A stretch of DNA of 64,000 nucleotides. Origin: Cohnella sp. CFH 77786 (GTDB taxonomy: Bacteria > Bacillota > Bacilli > Paenibacillales > Paenibacillaceae). Numbering within the stretch: position 1 is the stretch's first letter; each line of letters opens with the position of its first letter. The DNA lies in assembly GCF_019400745.1 (NCBI RefSeq), contig NZ_WJIB01000025.1, positions 1 through 64,000 of the forward strand. The letters are read 5' to 3'. A model generated the notes under the pieces. It did no database searches, had not been told where the DNA came from, and saw only the letters and a program-made list of their open reading frames with translations. A program made the position numbers and the translations under genes. This document shows positions 1 to 8,819 of this stretch, piece by piece.

Positions 1-693
1 CAGGGCGGCTCAATCAGTGTTTTGCTAAGCAACCTGTACCTACACTACGTGCTGGATCTATGGTTTGAGAAAGCTATCAAGCCGCGGCTTAGGGGCGAGG
101 CCTACCTCATTCGGTATATCGATGATTTCATCGTCTGTTTTCAGTACCGAAGTGAGCCATCCGATTTCAGGAAGCGCTCCGGAATCGACTCCACAAGTTT
201 AAGCTGGAGCTTGAACCGAGCAAAACCAGATTGATTGAGTTTGGGCGATTTGCAAGCAGGCACAGCAAGGCCAAAGGAAAAGGAAAGATCGGATACACTG
301 TACTTTCTAGGCTTCACGCATTACTGTACACGAAACCGACAAGGGAACTTCATGGTGGGCAGAAAGACGGAGAAGAAGCGACTAAAGCGAAGCATTGGGA
401 ACGTGCAGGAAACGATGAGAAGAATGCAGCATGAAGCGGTTGAGACACAGGCGATAAAGATAAACCAGATGCTGCAGGGCCATTATGCTTACTACGGAAT
501 GGCTGGCAACATGAGGTGCCTGAGCAAAGTCTATGCTGCTACCGTCACCTTCTGGCGGAAGGTGCTGAGCAGGCGAAGTCAGAAAAGCTATGTAACCTGG
601 GAAGAATACCGCCACATTCGCACATTATTTCCCCTTAAGCGACCGAAACTCTTCATCCCCTACAATCGATTGAAGACCTACGCTATGCTGTGA
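1..693 (+). pseudogene. ltrA: Group II intron reverse transcriptase/maturase, 3' part, frameshifted
   Basis: The C-terminal part of a group II intron-encoded reverse transcriptase/maturase; the 5' part lies outside the window. The catalytic YIDD box is readable at about 116-127 (RYIDDF). The downstream maturase/X-domain style text (LYFLGFTHYC, then a basic KKRLKR stretch) continues to the stop at 693. The reading frame has to be changed at least twice, near 165-205 and near 283-295, to keep the family sequence continuous. The protein is therefore broken unless those are sequencing errors. It is followed directly by intron RNA domain V, as expected for an ORF inside domain IV. No intact maturase can be made from this copy. 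Confidence 0.85.
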
Positions 694-706
694 ATCCATT
701 TCTGAA

Positions 707-779
707 GAGCCCGGTGCGGGAAATCCGCACGCCGGGTTCTGTGGGGGTTCGGGCCACCAGTTGGATGGCCCTTCTACCC
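707..779 (+). ncRNA. Group II intron 3' end (domains V and VI)
   Basis: The 707-739 segment folds as a 33-nt domain V hairpin: outer stem GAGCCCGG with CCGGGTTC, inner stem GTGCGG with TCCGCAC, and a GAAA tetraloop. A second hairpin (about 742-779) matches domain VI in position, and the intron 3' end would be near 779. This is what is expected after an ltrA-type ORF and supports the group II assignment of the broken gene upstream. Confidence 0.75.
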
Positions 780-812
780 GGAGTCGGGGGCTAGCCACCC
801 CCTCTTACCCGA

Positions 813-1085
813 TTATCGAATTTTAAATTGCGATATGCCGACTTTTAGTTCACGCGATGCGGCATCCAGCTTTTCGGACAAACGAACCATGCCTTCACTG
901 ATGCTCAACTGCTCGTTACTGAGCGACGCAACTTCCTCGGACGATGCCGACGATTCCTCGGCGACGGCACTCACATTCATCATCGCATCAGCCAATACCG
1001 CCTACGTCCGGTCAAGCTGGCTAATCGAACCCGTCACGAGTTCAAGTTTCTCGATAGCTCAATAAGCCGCCTCTTCTACGATTAT
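813..1085 (-). pseudogene. Methyl-accepting chemotaxis protein, C-terminal remnant
   Basis: Read on the minus strand, this is the tail of a chemotaxis receptor signalling domain. It contains AVAEESSASSEEVASLSNEQ, the typical repeat-rich helix of MCP proteins, and ends SQFKIR with a stop at 813. Reading upstream, the same frame continues as ELVTGSISQLDRT but is interrupted by stops near 1004 and 1065. All receptor, HAMP and most signalling sequence is missing. It abuts the group II intron 3' end, so intron insertion or later rearrangement may have truncated it. No function expected. Confidence 0.75.
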
Positions 1086-1139
1086 CGTAAAAATCAACAT
1101 CAGGATTTAACATAGCCTTGCGTAAAAGAGCGCACATCA

Positions 1140-1310
1140 ACGGAAGTGACAACGACCACGGCAAAAGTTGATGCGGGATACCGAGCTGAAGCTTATCCAC
1201 TTTGCCAGCTTGTCGGTTTTTCCAATTCAAGCTACTTCAGCACGGCTAGCAGCTCAAAAAACGGAACACTTGAAACCTGTGCGCGTTCTAAAGATTTTGA
1301 AAGTCATTCC
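1140..1310 (+). pseudogene. Remnant of an AraC-type response regulator C-terminus
   Basis: One frame reads LVGFSNSSYFSTA followed by a degraded tail ending in CARS. The intact response regulator at 22499-24118 ends with LVGYSSSSYFSTA...KCARS. The DNA also aligns (gagctgaag...cttgtcgg...ttcagcac), so this looks like a decayed relative of that gene's last helix-turn-helix. It lies just upstream of a binding-protein gene that is itself a paralogue of the one at 19298. This suggests an ancestral regulator next to this transporter operon. The rest of 1086-1388 shows nothing else convincing apart from an AT-rich stretch near 1325-1370 that could hold a promoter. Confidence 0.55.
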
Positions 1311-1388
1311 CCAAAGAAAGCGAAATTATATTCGGTAATAAACCGTTATATTAATTTTGCAAGCTAAATATGAGAAGGGGTGCTGTAA

Positions 1389-2729
1389 TTGAAACGATTT
1401 TTTGTTTTGATGCTAGCAGCGGTTATGATCTTGACCTTGGCGGCCGCATGCTCCAAATCCGGCGGGGAGCAAGCGCCAGCCAGTTCCAATCAGCCGCAAG
1501 AGGAACAAAGCTCGCCGAAGGCCGAAACCGTTACGCTGAAGTTTTGGCGTCCAAGCGGCAATGATCAGGAGAACGGCGCTATTGACAAGCTGATCGCAAA
1601 CTTTGAAGCCGCAAACCCAGGTATCAAGGTGGAGCTTGAGAATATTCCGTTTGATAATTACGAAACGAAGATCCGCACCGCCCTGGCGGGAAATAATGCG
1701 GCAGATATCATTGCGATCGATGCGCCGACCATGCCTTCTTACGTGAGTGCCGGCGCGTTGTACGATCTAACTTCGTTTATGGAAGCGGACGCGAACCTGA
1801 GCGATATTCCGGACGGTATTGTAGAGTCAATGAAATACAATGGGAAAATCTATCTCGCCCCTATCAACGAAGCGAATATAGCCATGTTTTACAACAAAAA
1901 AATGTTTGAAGCCAAAGGGATTCCGCTGCCATCCAAAAATGTGGATGAAGCTTGGACCTGGGACCAGGTTCTGGACGCTGCCAAGAAATTGAACGATCCG
2001 GCGGCCGGCGTAGTCGGTATTGATCCTGCCGACGGTTTTGGCGGCGGAGAAGGTCCGGCTTATTTCAAAACGCCGATTCTGTGGCAGTTTGGAGCCGAAG
2101 TGCTGAGTCCTGACGGAAGCACGGCCAAGGGCTATCTGGATTCGAATGAGGCCAAAGAGGCGCTTCGCTTCTATCAATCGCTGTATCAGGGATCCAAGGT
2201 GGCGTCGTTAGAATTGCCGCCGGATCCGTTCCCGACTGGCAAATTAGCGATTTCTGTAAACGGGATATGGGCGCTGGGTCACTTTAAAAATAACTTCCCT
2301 GATTTCAAATTGGGCGAGGACTGGGACATCGCCCCGCTGCCGAAGATGAAGCGGCAGGCGATGGCCAACGGAAGCTGGACTTTCGGCATCACCGCGAATT
2401 CCAAGCACCCGCAAGAAGCTTGGAAATTCATTAACTACATGACAAACACGGAAGGTGCAAAAATTTATGCGGAAATGACCGGGGTTATGCCGGTTCGCTA
2501 TTCGGTCGTCGACCAGATTCCGGCGATGAAAGAATATCCGTACACCGTATTTGTCGGGCAGACTCAGAAGTTCAGCAGACCGCGCCCGGTAACGCCTGCA
2601 TATCCTGCGGTTAGCGCGGCGATCCGCGAGCTGTTTGCGGATGTCGGGCAAGGCAACCGGGATGTTGACGCCGCGGCTGCGGATGCCGTGAAAAAGATTG
2701 ACACTGCGCTCAAAAGCTTGAAAAAGTAA
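1389..2729 (+). CDS. Sugar ABC transporter substrate-binding lipoprotein (family 1)
   Basis: Extracellular solute-binding protein that would capture an oligosaccharide, probably a fructo-oligosaccharide given the GH32 gene in the same operon, and deliver it to the two permeases downstream. The N-terminus is a lipoprotein signal with lipobox LAAAC (Cys21), followed by a low-complexity Ser/Gln/Glu linker. The mature part has the family-1 pattern: TLKFWRPSG near the start, FYNKKMFEAKG mid-protein, and a helical C-terminus. Length 446 residues is normal. The start is TTG, set by AGAAGGGG at 1372-1379. It is a close paralogue of the protein at 19298, sharing whole segments such as KMFEAKGIPLPSK. 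No ATPase gene is nearby; such importers commonly share an MsmX-type ATPase encoded elsewhere. Confidence 0.92.
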   Translation: MKRFFVLMLAAVMILTLAAACSKSGGEQAPASSNQPQEEQSSPKAETVTLKFWRPSGNDQENGAIDKLIANFEAANPGIKVELENIPFDNYETKIRTALAGNNAADIIAIDAPTMPSYVSAGALYDLTSFMEADANLSDIPDGIVESMKYNGKIYLAPINEANIAMFYNKKMFEAKGIPLPSKNVDEAWTWDQVLDAAKKLNDPAAGVVGIDPADGFGGGEGPAYFKTPILWQFGAEVLSPDGSTAKGYLDSNEAKEALRFYQSLYQGSKVASLELPPDPFPTGKLAISVNGIWALGHFKNNFPDFKLGEDWDIAPLPKMKRQAMANGSWTFGITANSKHPQEAWKFINYMTNTEGAKIYAEMTGVMPVRYSVVDQIPAMKEYPYTVFVGQTQKFSRPRPVTPAYPAVSAAIRELFADVGQGNRDVDAAAADAVKKIDTALKSLKK

Positions 2730-2816
2730 CACTGACCCGAAGGCTGCGATGGGAGGGCTCCCTCCCATCGCTTTTCTTTCGAAACCGAACAAATCATCCG
2801 AAAGGAGATCACGCCG

Positions 2817-3710
2817 ATGGCTTTGGGCAAATCGTATTCGCTTCGCAAAAGCGATGAGCGAACGGGCATTATCTTCATATTGCCCGCCTTTATCTTGCTT
2901 GTTGTATTTGTATTCATCCCGATGTCGAAAGCGTTTTATTACAGTCTCCATGATTATATGCTGGTCAGCGGCAGTAAATCGTTCGTCGGATTAAAAAATT
3001 ATTCGGCGCTGTTGCAGGATGCGAAGTTTGTGAACAGCATCAAGCATACGTTTTATTTTGCCGTTATCGTCATTCCCGTCCAAACGGCGATTGCGCTTGG
3101 ATTGGCGCTGCTGATCAAACCTCAGCACAGATACACCGGTTTTTTCCGTACCGCTTTTTTTGTTCCTGTTGTCATATCAACCGCGGTGGCCGGCACGGTC
3201 TTTAAGCTGATTTACAACAAAGATTACGGATTGCTGAATGCGTTGCTCAGCGCAGTCGGCGTACCCAAGATCAGCTTGCTCTCCAATCCGGATATCGCGA
3301 TGAACGGCGTCATTATTCTGGGGATATGGAAAGCCGTGGGCTTTTTCATGATCATATACCTCGCCGGCTTGAACAATATCCCGCAGGACCTGTATGAATC
3401 GGCGAGAGTAGACGGCGCAACGAAGATCAAGCAGTTTGTCTACATCACACTGCCTCTTCTGAAGAGAACGACGGCCTTTATCATTATTATTACTACGATC
3501 GACGCTATCAAACTTTCGGGACTTGTATTTGTATTGACGTCAGGCGGTCCCAACTCCTCTACGGAAACGATTGTCTATTTTATTTTTCAGACCGCGTTTG
3601 AACAAATGCAGATGGGCTATGCGTCCGCGGCGGCCTTCATTCTATTTTTCATGATCCTGATTATATCGGTCGTTCAAATGTTCTCCTTGCGGTCAAAAGT
3701 AAATTATTAG
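2817..3710 (+). CDS. Sugar ABC transporter permease, MalF/UgpA type
   Basis: Inner-membrane permease of a carbohydrate ABC importer, 297 residues with six predicted membrane segments, the first at about residues 20-42. The conserved cytoplasmic EAA loop that docks the ATPase is present (LYESARVDGATKIKQF, about residues 192-207). A clear ribosome site (AAAGGAGAT) precedes the ATG. The gene follows the binding-protein gene and is 15 bp ahead of the second permease, so the three form one operon. Substrate is inferred only from context (GH32 enzyme downstream). Confidence 0.93.
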   Translation: MALGKSYSLRKSDERTGIIFILPAFILLVVFVFIPMSKAFYYSLHDYMLVSGSKSFVGLKNYSALLQDAKFVNSIKHTFYFAVIVIPVQTAIALGLALLIKPQHRYTGFFRTAFFVPVVISTAVAGTVFKLIYNKDYGLLNALLSAVGVPKISLLSNPDIAMNGVIILGIWKAVGFFMIIYLAGLNNIPQDLYESARVDGATKIKQFVYITLPLLKRTTAFIIIITTIDAIKLSGLVFVLTSGGPNSSTETIVYFIFQTAFEQMQMGYASAAAFILFFMILIISVVQMFSLRSKVNY

Positions 3711-3725
3711 AAAGGATGAAGGCTG

Positions 3726-4556
3726 ATGCTTCGGATCATTCATTTTCTTGGGATGACGATAATTGCGGTTGTTTGCCTTCTGCCGATTATTTGGATGATC
3801 CTCGGATCCATGCGTTCCTATCAGGAGTTAATTCAGAACGCTGGCCATTTGAGCTTAAATACCTTAGTCCCTGTAGAGTGGACTTTGAAAAACTTTACGG
3901 ATGTCATTTTCGATGATCAACATCCATTTCTGCGGTATGTATTCAATACACTGTTTGTGGCTGCCACGGTGACCTTGCTTGTCCTGCTTATTAATTCCCT
4001 GGCGGCCTTCGCGTTTGCAAAGTTGAGCTTTCGTGGTAGCGCCGCGATATTTGTCCTTTTCATGAGCGCCTTGATCATTCCCGGGGAAGTCATGCTTGTG
4101 CCCAACTACATGCTGGTCAACAACCTGGGCTGGCTAAACTCGTTTAAGGCTTTGATTATTCCATCTACATTGTCCGTTTTCGGCATCTTCATGTTGAAAC
4201 AGTTTTTTGAAGAAATTCCGACTGAAATCCTGGAGTCCGCGCGTCTGGACGGCGCATCCTGGCTGCAGATTTACCGGGCGATCGTGCTGCCTGCATCCGT
4301 GCCTGCCCTGATCACGCTTGGCATCATCACCTTTCTGGGGAACTGGGATGGGTATCTATGGCCGCTGGTCGTGATTAATGATGACAAGCTGCAGCTGATT
4401 CAAGTCGCTATTGCGAACTTCACGTCCATATCGGGCACCGAATGGACGAAAGTGCTCGCTGCGAATACGATCGCGACCGTACCGATTCTGATTCTGTTCC
4501 TTATTTTGCAACGCTATTATGTGCAGGGCATCACCATGTCCGGTGTCAAGGGGTAG
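3726..4556 (+). CDS. Sugar ABC transporter permease, MalG type
   Basis: Second membrane subunit of the importer, 276 residues, six predicted membrane segments. The EAA loop is ILESARLDGASWLQIYRAIV, around residues 171-190. It pairs with the upstream MalF-type subunit to form the heterodimeric channel. Ribosome site AGAAAGGATGAAGG lies before the ATG. The stop codon is four bases before the ATG of the next gene, the GH32 enzyme, so import and hydrolysis are co-transcribed. Confidence 0.93.
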   Translation: MLRIIHFLGMTIIAVVCLLPIIWMILGSMRSYQELIQNAGHLSLNTLVPVEWTLKNFTDVIFDDQHPFLRYVFNTLFVAATVTLLVLLINSLAAFAFAKLSFRGSAAIFVLFMSALIIPGEVMLVPNYMLVNNLGWLNSFKALIIPSTLSVFGIFMLKQFFEEIPTEILESARLDGASWLQIYRAIVLPASVPALITLGIITFLGNWDGYLWPLVVINDDKLQLIQVAIANFTSISGTEWTKVLAANTIATVPILILFLILQRYYVQGITMSGVKG

Positions 4557-4560
4557 TAGT

Positions 4561-6420
4561 ATGAGGAAGAACTCGTTGATTTTAACGGCCGGGGTTGCCG
4601 CTGCCGTACTTATCGGGTTTGGAGCAACGATTTTGATGACAGGACGCGGTACATCGACATTCTCGGAAGATGGATCGGGGTTCCCATATTCGAGCGATCC
4701 GAATTATTATACGGAACTTTACCGTCCCCAATATCATTTGTCGCCACCCTACGGCAATATGAGCGATCCGAACGGCATGGTTTATTTTGAGGGCGAGTAC
4801 CATCAGTTTTATCAAAACAGCGGGCAATGGGGACATGCGGTCAGCAGGGATCTCATTCATTGGGAGCATCTTCCCGTTGCACTTGTACGGGATTCGCTCG
4901 GTGAGATATGGTCTGGCAGTGCGGTGGTTGACCGGGAGGATACGAGCGGATTTTTCGATGGCAAAGAAGGCCTCGTCGCGATCTTTACGCATTTTAAAGG
5001 CGGCGTCCAATCTCAGAGCATTGCCTATAGTAAAGATAAGGGCAGAACGTGGACCAAATATGTGGGAAATCCAGTCATTCCGAACCCCGGACTGAAGGAT
5101 TTCAGGGACCCAAAAGTTTTCTGGCACAAGCCAAGCAAATCATGGGTGATGGTCGTCGCTGTTGATAACCGCGTCCGCTTTTATACGTCGCCCGATCTGA
5201 AGGCATGGAGGATGGCCAGCGAGTTCGGGAGCGATCAAGGCTCGCACGCGGCGGTCTGGGAGTGCCCTGATTTGTTCGAGCTGCCTTTGGAGGGCACCAA
5301 AGAAAAGAGGTGGGTGCTGACCGTGAGCATTGGCAGCAATGAGGCGACCAAAGGTTCGACTGCACAATACTTCGTAGGGTCTTTCGACGGCACAACGTTT
5401 ACAAATGACAACAAGCCTTCTGACGTGCTGTGGACGGATTATGGAAAGGATTTCTATGCCGCCGTATCCTATTCCGATATTCCGGCCAATGACGGCCGCC
5501 GCATCTGGTTGGGCTGGATGTCCAACTGGCGCTATCCGTTCGCGATGCCAACCGAACCATGGAAAGGGAATATGTCGATCCCCCGTGAGCTGAAGCTTAG
5601 ACAGGTGGAGGGTCAAGGCTTGCGAATGATTCAACAACCGATTGAGGAGCTGCAGTCGCTGCGGGGCAAGGAAGTGGTACTGCCTGAGCAGTTGGTGGTC
5701 AAAGGCCATAACCCGTTTGCGGGTATTAAAGGTACGTCATATGAATTGGAAACGGAATTGACAGTTACGCCGAATGCGAAATTTACATTTAATCTGAGAC
5801 AGGGAGACCGCCAGGCGACCCGTGTAAGCTATGACGCCAGTACCGGGCAGCTTACCGTCGATCGTACGCAATCGGGCGTAGCCTCGTTTGAGAAAGACTT
5901 CCCGGAAACAATGTCCGCGCCGGTAAGGCTGAACGGGAACAAGTTGAAGCTGCGGTTCTTTGTCGATGAATCCAGCGCTGAGCTGTTCGCGAACGACGGT
6001 GAAACCGTATTTTCCAACCTCATATTTCCGGACCCGACAAGCAGCGGTCTGGAGCTAACCGCGGAGGAAGGCGGCGTGACGCTGAATGAGGCTCACTACT
6101 ATCCGATGCGATCGGTTTGGCGCGATGAAGACCCGGATGGTTTGAAGCCGCTTCGAATTGTGTTTGGCAAGGACTCGCTGGATGTACCTGTGGATGAAAG
6201 CCGGAAGATGACAGCCAACGTCCTGCCGTACAACTCCCCCCAGCAGATCAATTGGGAAATTAGCGATGCTGCAATCGCGGCTGTTGAAACGGCGGAAGAC
6301 GGCGTTATCGTGAAAGGGCTGATGCCGGGATCAGCTGAGGTCAAAGCGACAAGTATAGACGGCAATGTGATTGCGACTTTCAACATCTTTGTCTACGACA
6401 ATGAAAGAAAGGGAGGATAG
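4561..6420 (+). CDS. Membrane-anchored GH32 fructan hydrolase with Big_2 domain
   Basis: Glycoside hydrolase family 32 enzyme (levanase/inulinase/invertase family) hydrolysing beta-fructosyl linkages. Residues about 5-27 are a hydrophobic signal/anchor without an obvious lipobox. The five-bladed propeller starts near residue 50. The nucleophile is Asp69 in SDPNG (the family usually has NDPNG), the transition-state Asp183 is in FRDPK, and the acid/base Glu234 is in WECPD. A beta-sandwich follows to about residue 525, then a bacterial Ig-like (Big_2) domain at about 531-615. 619 residues from the ATG at 4561; an in-frame upstream start at 4519 inside the permease is less likely because it would add a non-signal extension. 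Last gene of the transporter operon. It resembles the GH32 part of the giant protein at 25863. Endo or exo mode cannot be told from sequence. Confidence 0.9.
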   Translation: MRKNSLILTAGVAAAVLIGFGATILMTGRGTSTFSEDGSGFPYSSDPNYYTELYRPQYHLSPPYGNMSDPNGMVYFEGEYHQFYQNSGQWGHAVSRDLIHWEHLPVALVRDSLGEIWSGSAVVDREDTSGFFDGKEGLVAIFTHFKGGVQSQSIAYSKDKGRTWTKYVGNPVIPNPGLKDFRDPKVFWHKPSKSWVMVVAVDNRVRFYTSPDLKAWRMASEFGSDQGSHAAVWECPDLFELPLEGTKEKRWVLTVSIGSNEATKGSTAQYFVGSFDGTTFTNDNKPSDVLWTDYGKDFYAAVSYSDIPANDGRRIWLGWMSNWRYPFAMPTEPWKGNMSIPRELKLRQVEGQGLRMIQQPIEELQSLRGKEVVLPEQLVVKGHNPFAGIKGTSYELETELTVTPNAKFTFNLRQGDRQATRVSYDASTGQLTVDRTQSGVASFEKDFPETMSAPVRLNGNKLKLRFFVDESSAELFANDGETVFSNLIFPDPTSSGLELTAEEGGVTLNEAHYYPMRSVWRDEDPDGLKPLRIVFGKDSLDVPVDESRKMTANVLPYNSPQQINWEISDAAIAAVETAEDGVIVKGLMPGSAEVKATSIDGNVIATFNIFVYDNERKGG

Positions 6421-6435
6421 GAGACTGGCGAAGCC

Positions 6436-6475
6436 ATGCCGAATAAGCCTTCAATACCGGAAGGCTTCGCTTCTG
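6436..6475 (+). terminator. Weak hairpin after the fructan operon
   Basis: AAGCCTTC (about 6447) pairs with GAAGGCTT across a 7-nt loop, 25 bp past the GH32 stop. There is no good T-tract, so it may be a weak or processing hairpin rather than a full terminator. Confidence 0.45.
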
Positions 6476-6510
6476 GCACTCAGCATCATTATTTGATATT
6501 GTCATCGTAG

Positions 6511-6547
6511 AATCTCCGAACGAAGCATGTGATCGGGGATTTTTTTA
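6511..6547 (+). terminator. Intrinsic terminator immediately before the cluster's first gene (possible attenuator)
   Basis: AATCTCCGA (6511-6519) pairs with TCGGGGATT (6533-6541, one G-T wobble), followed by a run of T to 6546. The ribosome site GGGAGGGG of the next gene starts at about 6550, and its ATG is at 6564. There is no room for a promoter between the T-tract and the ribosome site. Any transcript translating that gene must therefore read through this hairpin, which suggests attenuation or simple read-through control of the metabolite cluster. Confidence 0.6.
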
Positions 6548-6563
6548 ATGGGAGGGGAATAAT

Positions 6564-7574
6564 ATGCGTGCCAAGCGATTGCCGATGAAGTATCCGATCG
6601 TCACCTCCTGGCAGTGGCAGGCGAACTCGTTTGCCATTTTGGCCAATTATCCGCAAACGGAACCATGGATCATGAGTCATTTCATTCAGCTTGAGCTCAC
6701 CATGAACGAAGGCAAATCTTTTGTGGACTTTTACCGCACTCCGACCTTCGAGTTTTGTCCGTGGCTGTTCCATCAGCGTTTGAAACGTGAAACCGTTCGG
6801 TATTTCAACGAAGATATTTGTTCGTTCATCATGGATTGCATAGACATGAACAACTATGTATACGGCGTGTTCGTTCAATCGTTTATTCTTGAAATCGGCG
6901 AATTCTTCTCCCACGATATGTTTATCTACGGGTACGACGAACATAAACGCATTTTCCATGTGGCCGATTTTACGTTCAAGGGCACTGGCGCTTACTCGTT
7001 TGCAGAAGTGTCGTTCGACCAACTCGAGAAGGCATATCATGACATTGACGAGAGCAGGGATTGGTTGTTTACGTGGAAGGGGGGACTCTCCTTGATCAGC
7101 TTCGACGGGAGAAGCAATTATGCCTTCAACATGGGCCATGTCGTCGAGCAGTTCCAGGGATTTCTAACCGGCAGCAACGCCTTCGAAAAAAGCAGGGAAT
7201 TAACCTACGAGACCCCTCCTTGCGTCTTCGGGCTGGAGGTGTACGGGAAGCTGCTCGAAGACCTCGAAAAAATCCGTGCGGGGTGTATGGAAGCGGACTA
7301 TAAACCTTTTCATGTGATTTTCGATCATAAGTCGCTGATGCTGGAACGGATTGACTATATGGACAGGCATAGATATTTGCAGGAAGCTTCGACGATCCGG
7401 GACCAATATCAATCGATCGCGAACGACGCATTGCTGGCTCGCAATCTCATCGTGAAATATACGTTGTCGAACAATGGCGAGATAATCGACAAAGTATTCG
7501 AAAAAATAAGAGAAATTCAAAAGTCCGAAAAAGAAATAATCGAAAGAATATTGGATCGGCTTGTGGCAAAATAA
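6564..7574 (+). CDS. BtrH-N-like protein of a carrier-protein pathway
   Basis: A 336-residue soluble protein with no signal peptide. The pattern of the central part (SHDMFIYGYD, about residues 112-121, then IFHVADFTF) resembles proteins annotated with the butirosin BtrH N-terminal domain, a papain-like fold whose founding member moves an acyl chain from a carrier protein to an aminoglycoside. Candidate catalytic residues are the His in SHDM, the Asp in VADF, and an upstream Cys in EFCPW or CIDMNN; I cannot say which are catalytic. The C-terminal 70 residues are a charged helix (KVFEKIREIQKSEKEIIERI). The gene precedes an acyl carrier protein gene by about 30 bp, which fits an acyl-transfer role. 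Family membership is by pattern recognition only. Confidence 0.5.
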   Translation: MRAKRLPMKYPIVTSWQWQANSFAILANYPQTEPWIMSHFIQLELTMNEGKSFVDFYRTPTFEFCPWLFHQRLKRETVRYFNEDICSFIMDCIDMNNYVYGVFVQSFILEIGEFFSHDMFIYGYDEHKRIFHVADFTFKGTGAYSFAEVSFDQLEKAYHDIDESRDWLFTWKGGLSLISFDGRSNYAFNMGHVVEQFQGFLTGSNAFEKSRELTYETPPCVFGLEVYGKLLEDLEKIRAGCMEADYKPFHVIFDHKSLMLERIDYMDRHRYLQEASTIRDQYQSIANDALLARNLIVKYTLSNNGEIIDKVFEKIREIQKSEKEIIERILDRLVAK

Positions 7575-7604
7575 TCCAAGAAGATGAGAAACGGAGGGGG
7601 AATC

Positions 7605-7889
7605 GTGACCATAAGGAATGAGCCGCTGAAGCGAATCGTGCGCCTGATCGAACGGAATATGGCATCGGACCAAGACTCTAATCTTGCTCAGGTAACGGCG
7701 GATACACCGTTACTCGACGTTTGGCAAAGGATGGATTCGATGCAGGTCATCACGCTGGTCATCGAGCTGGAGAGCGAGTACGGTCTGTCGCTGCCGGATG
7801 AGCTATTGGGGAACATGACCGGCAGCCAAGTGACGGTAGGCGACCTCGCCGCCTTTATTCTTGAAGGCCGGACGAAGGCGCAAGCGTAA
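7605..7889 (+). CDS. Acyl carrier protein (first of two)
   Basis: A 94-residue acyl/peptidyl carrier protein. The 4'-phosphopantetheine attachment site is Ser45 in MDSMQ, followed by the typical helix II/III text (ELESEYGLSLPDELL). The GTG at 7605 is chosen because GGAGGGGG lies 5 bases upstream; an ATG at 7584 would add seven residues but lacks a ribosome site. It follows the BtrH-like gene and is probably co-transcribed. Its 3' end overlaps by 35 bp, tail to tail, with the deacetylase gene on the other strand. It differs from the second carrier protein at 8820, so the two probably carry different intermediates or meet different partners. Confidence 0.85.
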   Translation: MTIRNEPLKRIVRLIERNMASDQDSNLAQVTADTPLLDVWQRMDSMQVITLVIELESEYGLSLPDELLGNMTGSQVTVGDLAAFILEGRTKAQA

Positions 7890-8706
7890 CCAGCGGCACC
7901 GCGTCAGGCGCACCCGCAGCATGCAGTCTGAAAGCGTAATGTTGGCGATCAAGTCCAAGACGAGACGGATGGAACGAACGAGAATGACGCATCATTTGCT
8001 TCATCATGCTTATTTTCGAGTTCCACAACAGGCCGATCTGGGAAGGGTACTGCAAGATCGCGGCTATTTTCATTTTCAGGCATGAGCGGGGCAACGTGAT
8101 ATGTGTGGAATGAAGATCTTGCGCGAGATCCGTTTCCCAACCCGGATCGTTGCGAAAACACAAGTAGGGCAGGTCTTCGTAGTAGATCAAGCTAGAAATG
8201 CCCCTTGCATCGAGCGCCTCGACGTGTTTTTCGACGGCATGGCGGACGATGCCATGATCCACATGCCTTCCAATGGCGAGCGGAACGAATATTTTTTCGT
8301 AAGCGTTTGGATTTACCCTCCTGTTTAAGACAGCCGTCACCTCCTGTATAACCTCATGTTCGGCATGATAATCGGTTCGGAAGATGTCCGTTAACTTGTT
8401 GTAAACGGGATTCCCTTCATTATTCTTTCGATAGATGCATTCCAACAGATCCAGATGGAGCCAATCCGCGCCAAGCCGTTTGCAAGCCAGACGATCCTCT
8501 TCCCGGCGCGAGTCCATGGCATTCAAACCCAGCCCGATTTTTTTGTGAATAATTCGCGCGAGCAAGGACAGTTCCGTGCCGGCACCCGTAAAGACAGTCG
8601 CGACGGTTACGCGGCTGCCGCTCCGAACAAGAGCGTCGATATAGTCTCCGCAGGAAATGACAGCATCGTCCAGATGCGGGGAAACGAACAGGTAGCGGCG
8701 GTTCAT
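7855..8706 (-). CDS. PIG-L (LmbE-type) zinc-dependent deacetylase
   Basis: Member of the PIG-L/LmbE family, zinc hydrolases that remove N-acetyl groups from amino sugars (for example GlcNAc-inositol, GlcNAc-malate or antibiotic glycosides). The zinc-binding PHLDD motif is at residues 10-14 and the second metal/catalytic cluster is HVDH mid-protein. 283 residues, cytoplasmic. Start is an ATG with ACGGAGGC upstream. It is the only cluster gene on the minus strand, and its promoter region (8707-8819) is shared with the carrier-protein operon. With the glycosyltransferase at 10379, it suggests that an N-acetylaminosugar is attached and then deacetylated. An alternative is deacylation of the carrier-bound product. 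Confidence 0.85.
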   Translation of the reverse strand: MNRRYLFVSPHLDDAVISCGDYIDALVRSGSRVTVATVFTGAGTELSLLARIIHKKIGLGLNAMDSRREEDRLACKRLGADWLHLDLLECIYRKNNEGNPVYNKLTDIFRTDYHAEHEVIQEVTAVLNRRVNPNAYEKIFVPLAIGRHVDHGIVRHAVEKHVEALDARGISSLIYYEDLPYLCFRNDPGWETDLAQDLHSTHITLPRSCLKMKIAAILQYPSQIGLLWNSKISMMKQMMRHSRSFHPSRLGLDRQHYAFRLHAAGAPDAVPLVTLAPSSGLQE

Positions 8707-8725
8707 ATGAGGCCTCCGTTTCGCT

Positions 8726-8754
8726 TTGTATTACAAATATATAACTATTATATC
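8726..8754 (+). promoter_or_regulatory. Candidate promoter of the large biosynthetic operon, in a divergent AT-rich region
   Basis: TTGTAT (8726-8731) and TATATC (8749-8754) are spaced by 17 bp within an AT-rich block between the divergent deacetylase and carrier-protein genes. Transcription would start about 60 bp before the ATG at 8820. The same block probably also holds the minus-strand promoter. Confidence 0.45.
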
Positions 8755-8819
8755 ATTAAATGGGTATTTTGGCTTGCCTTTTTATCTGCATCCCTATTCC
8801 CGTTGGAGAGGTGTTAAGC

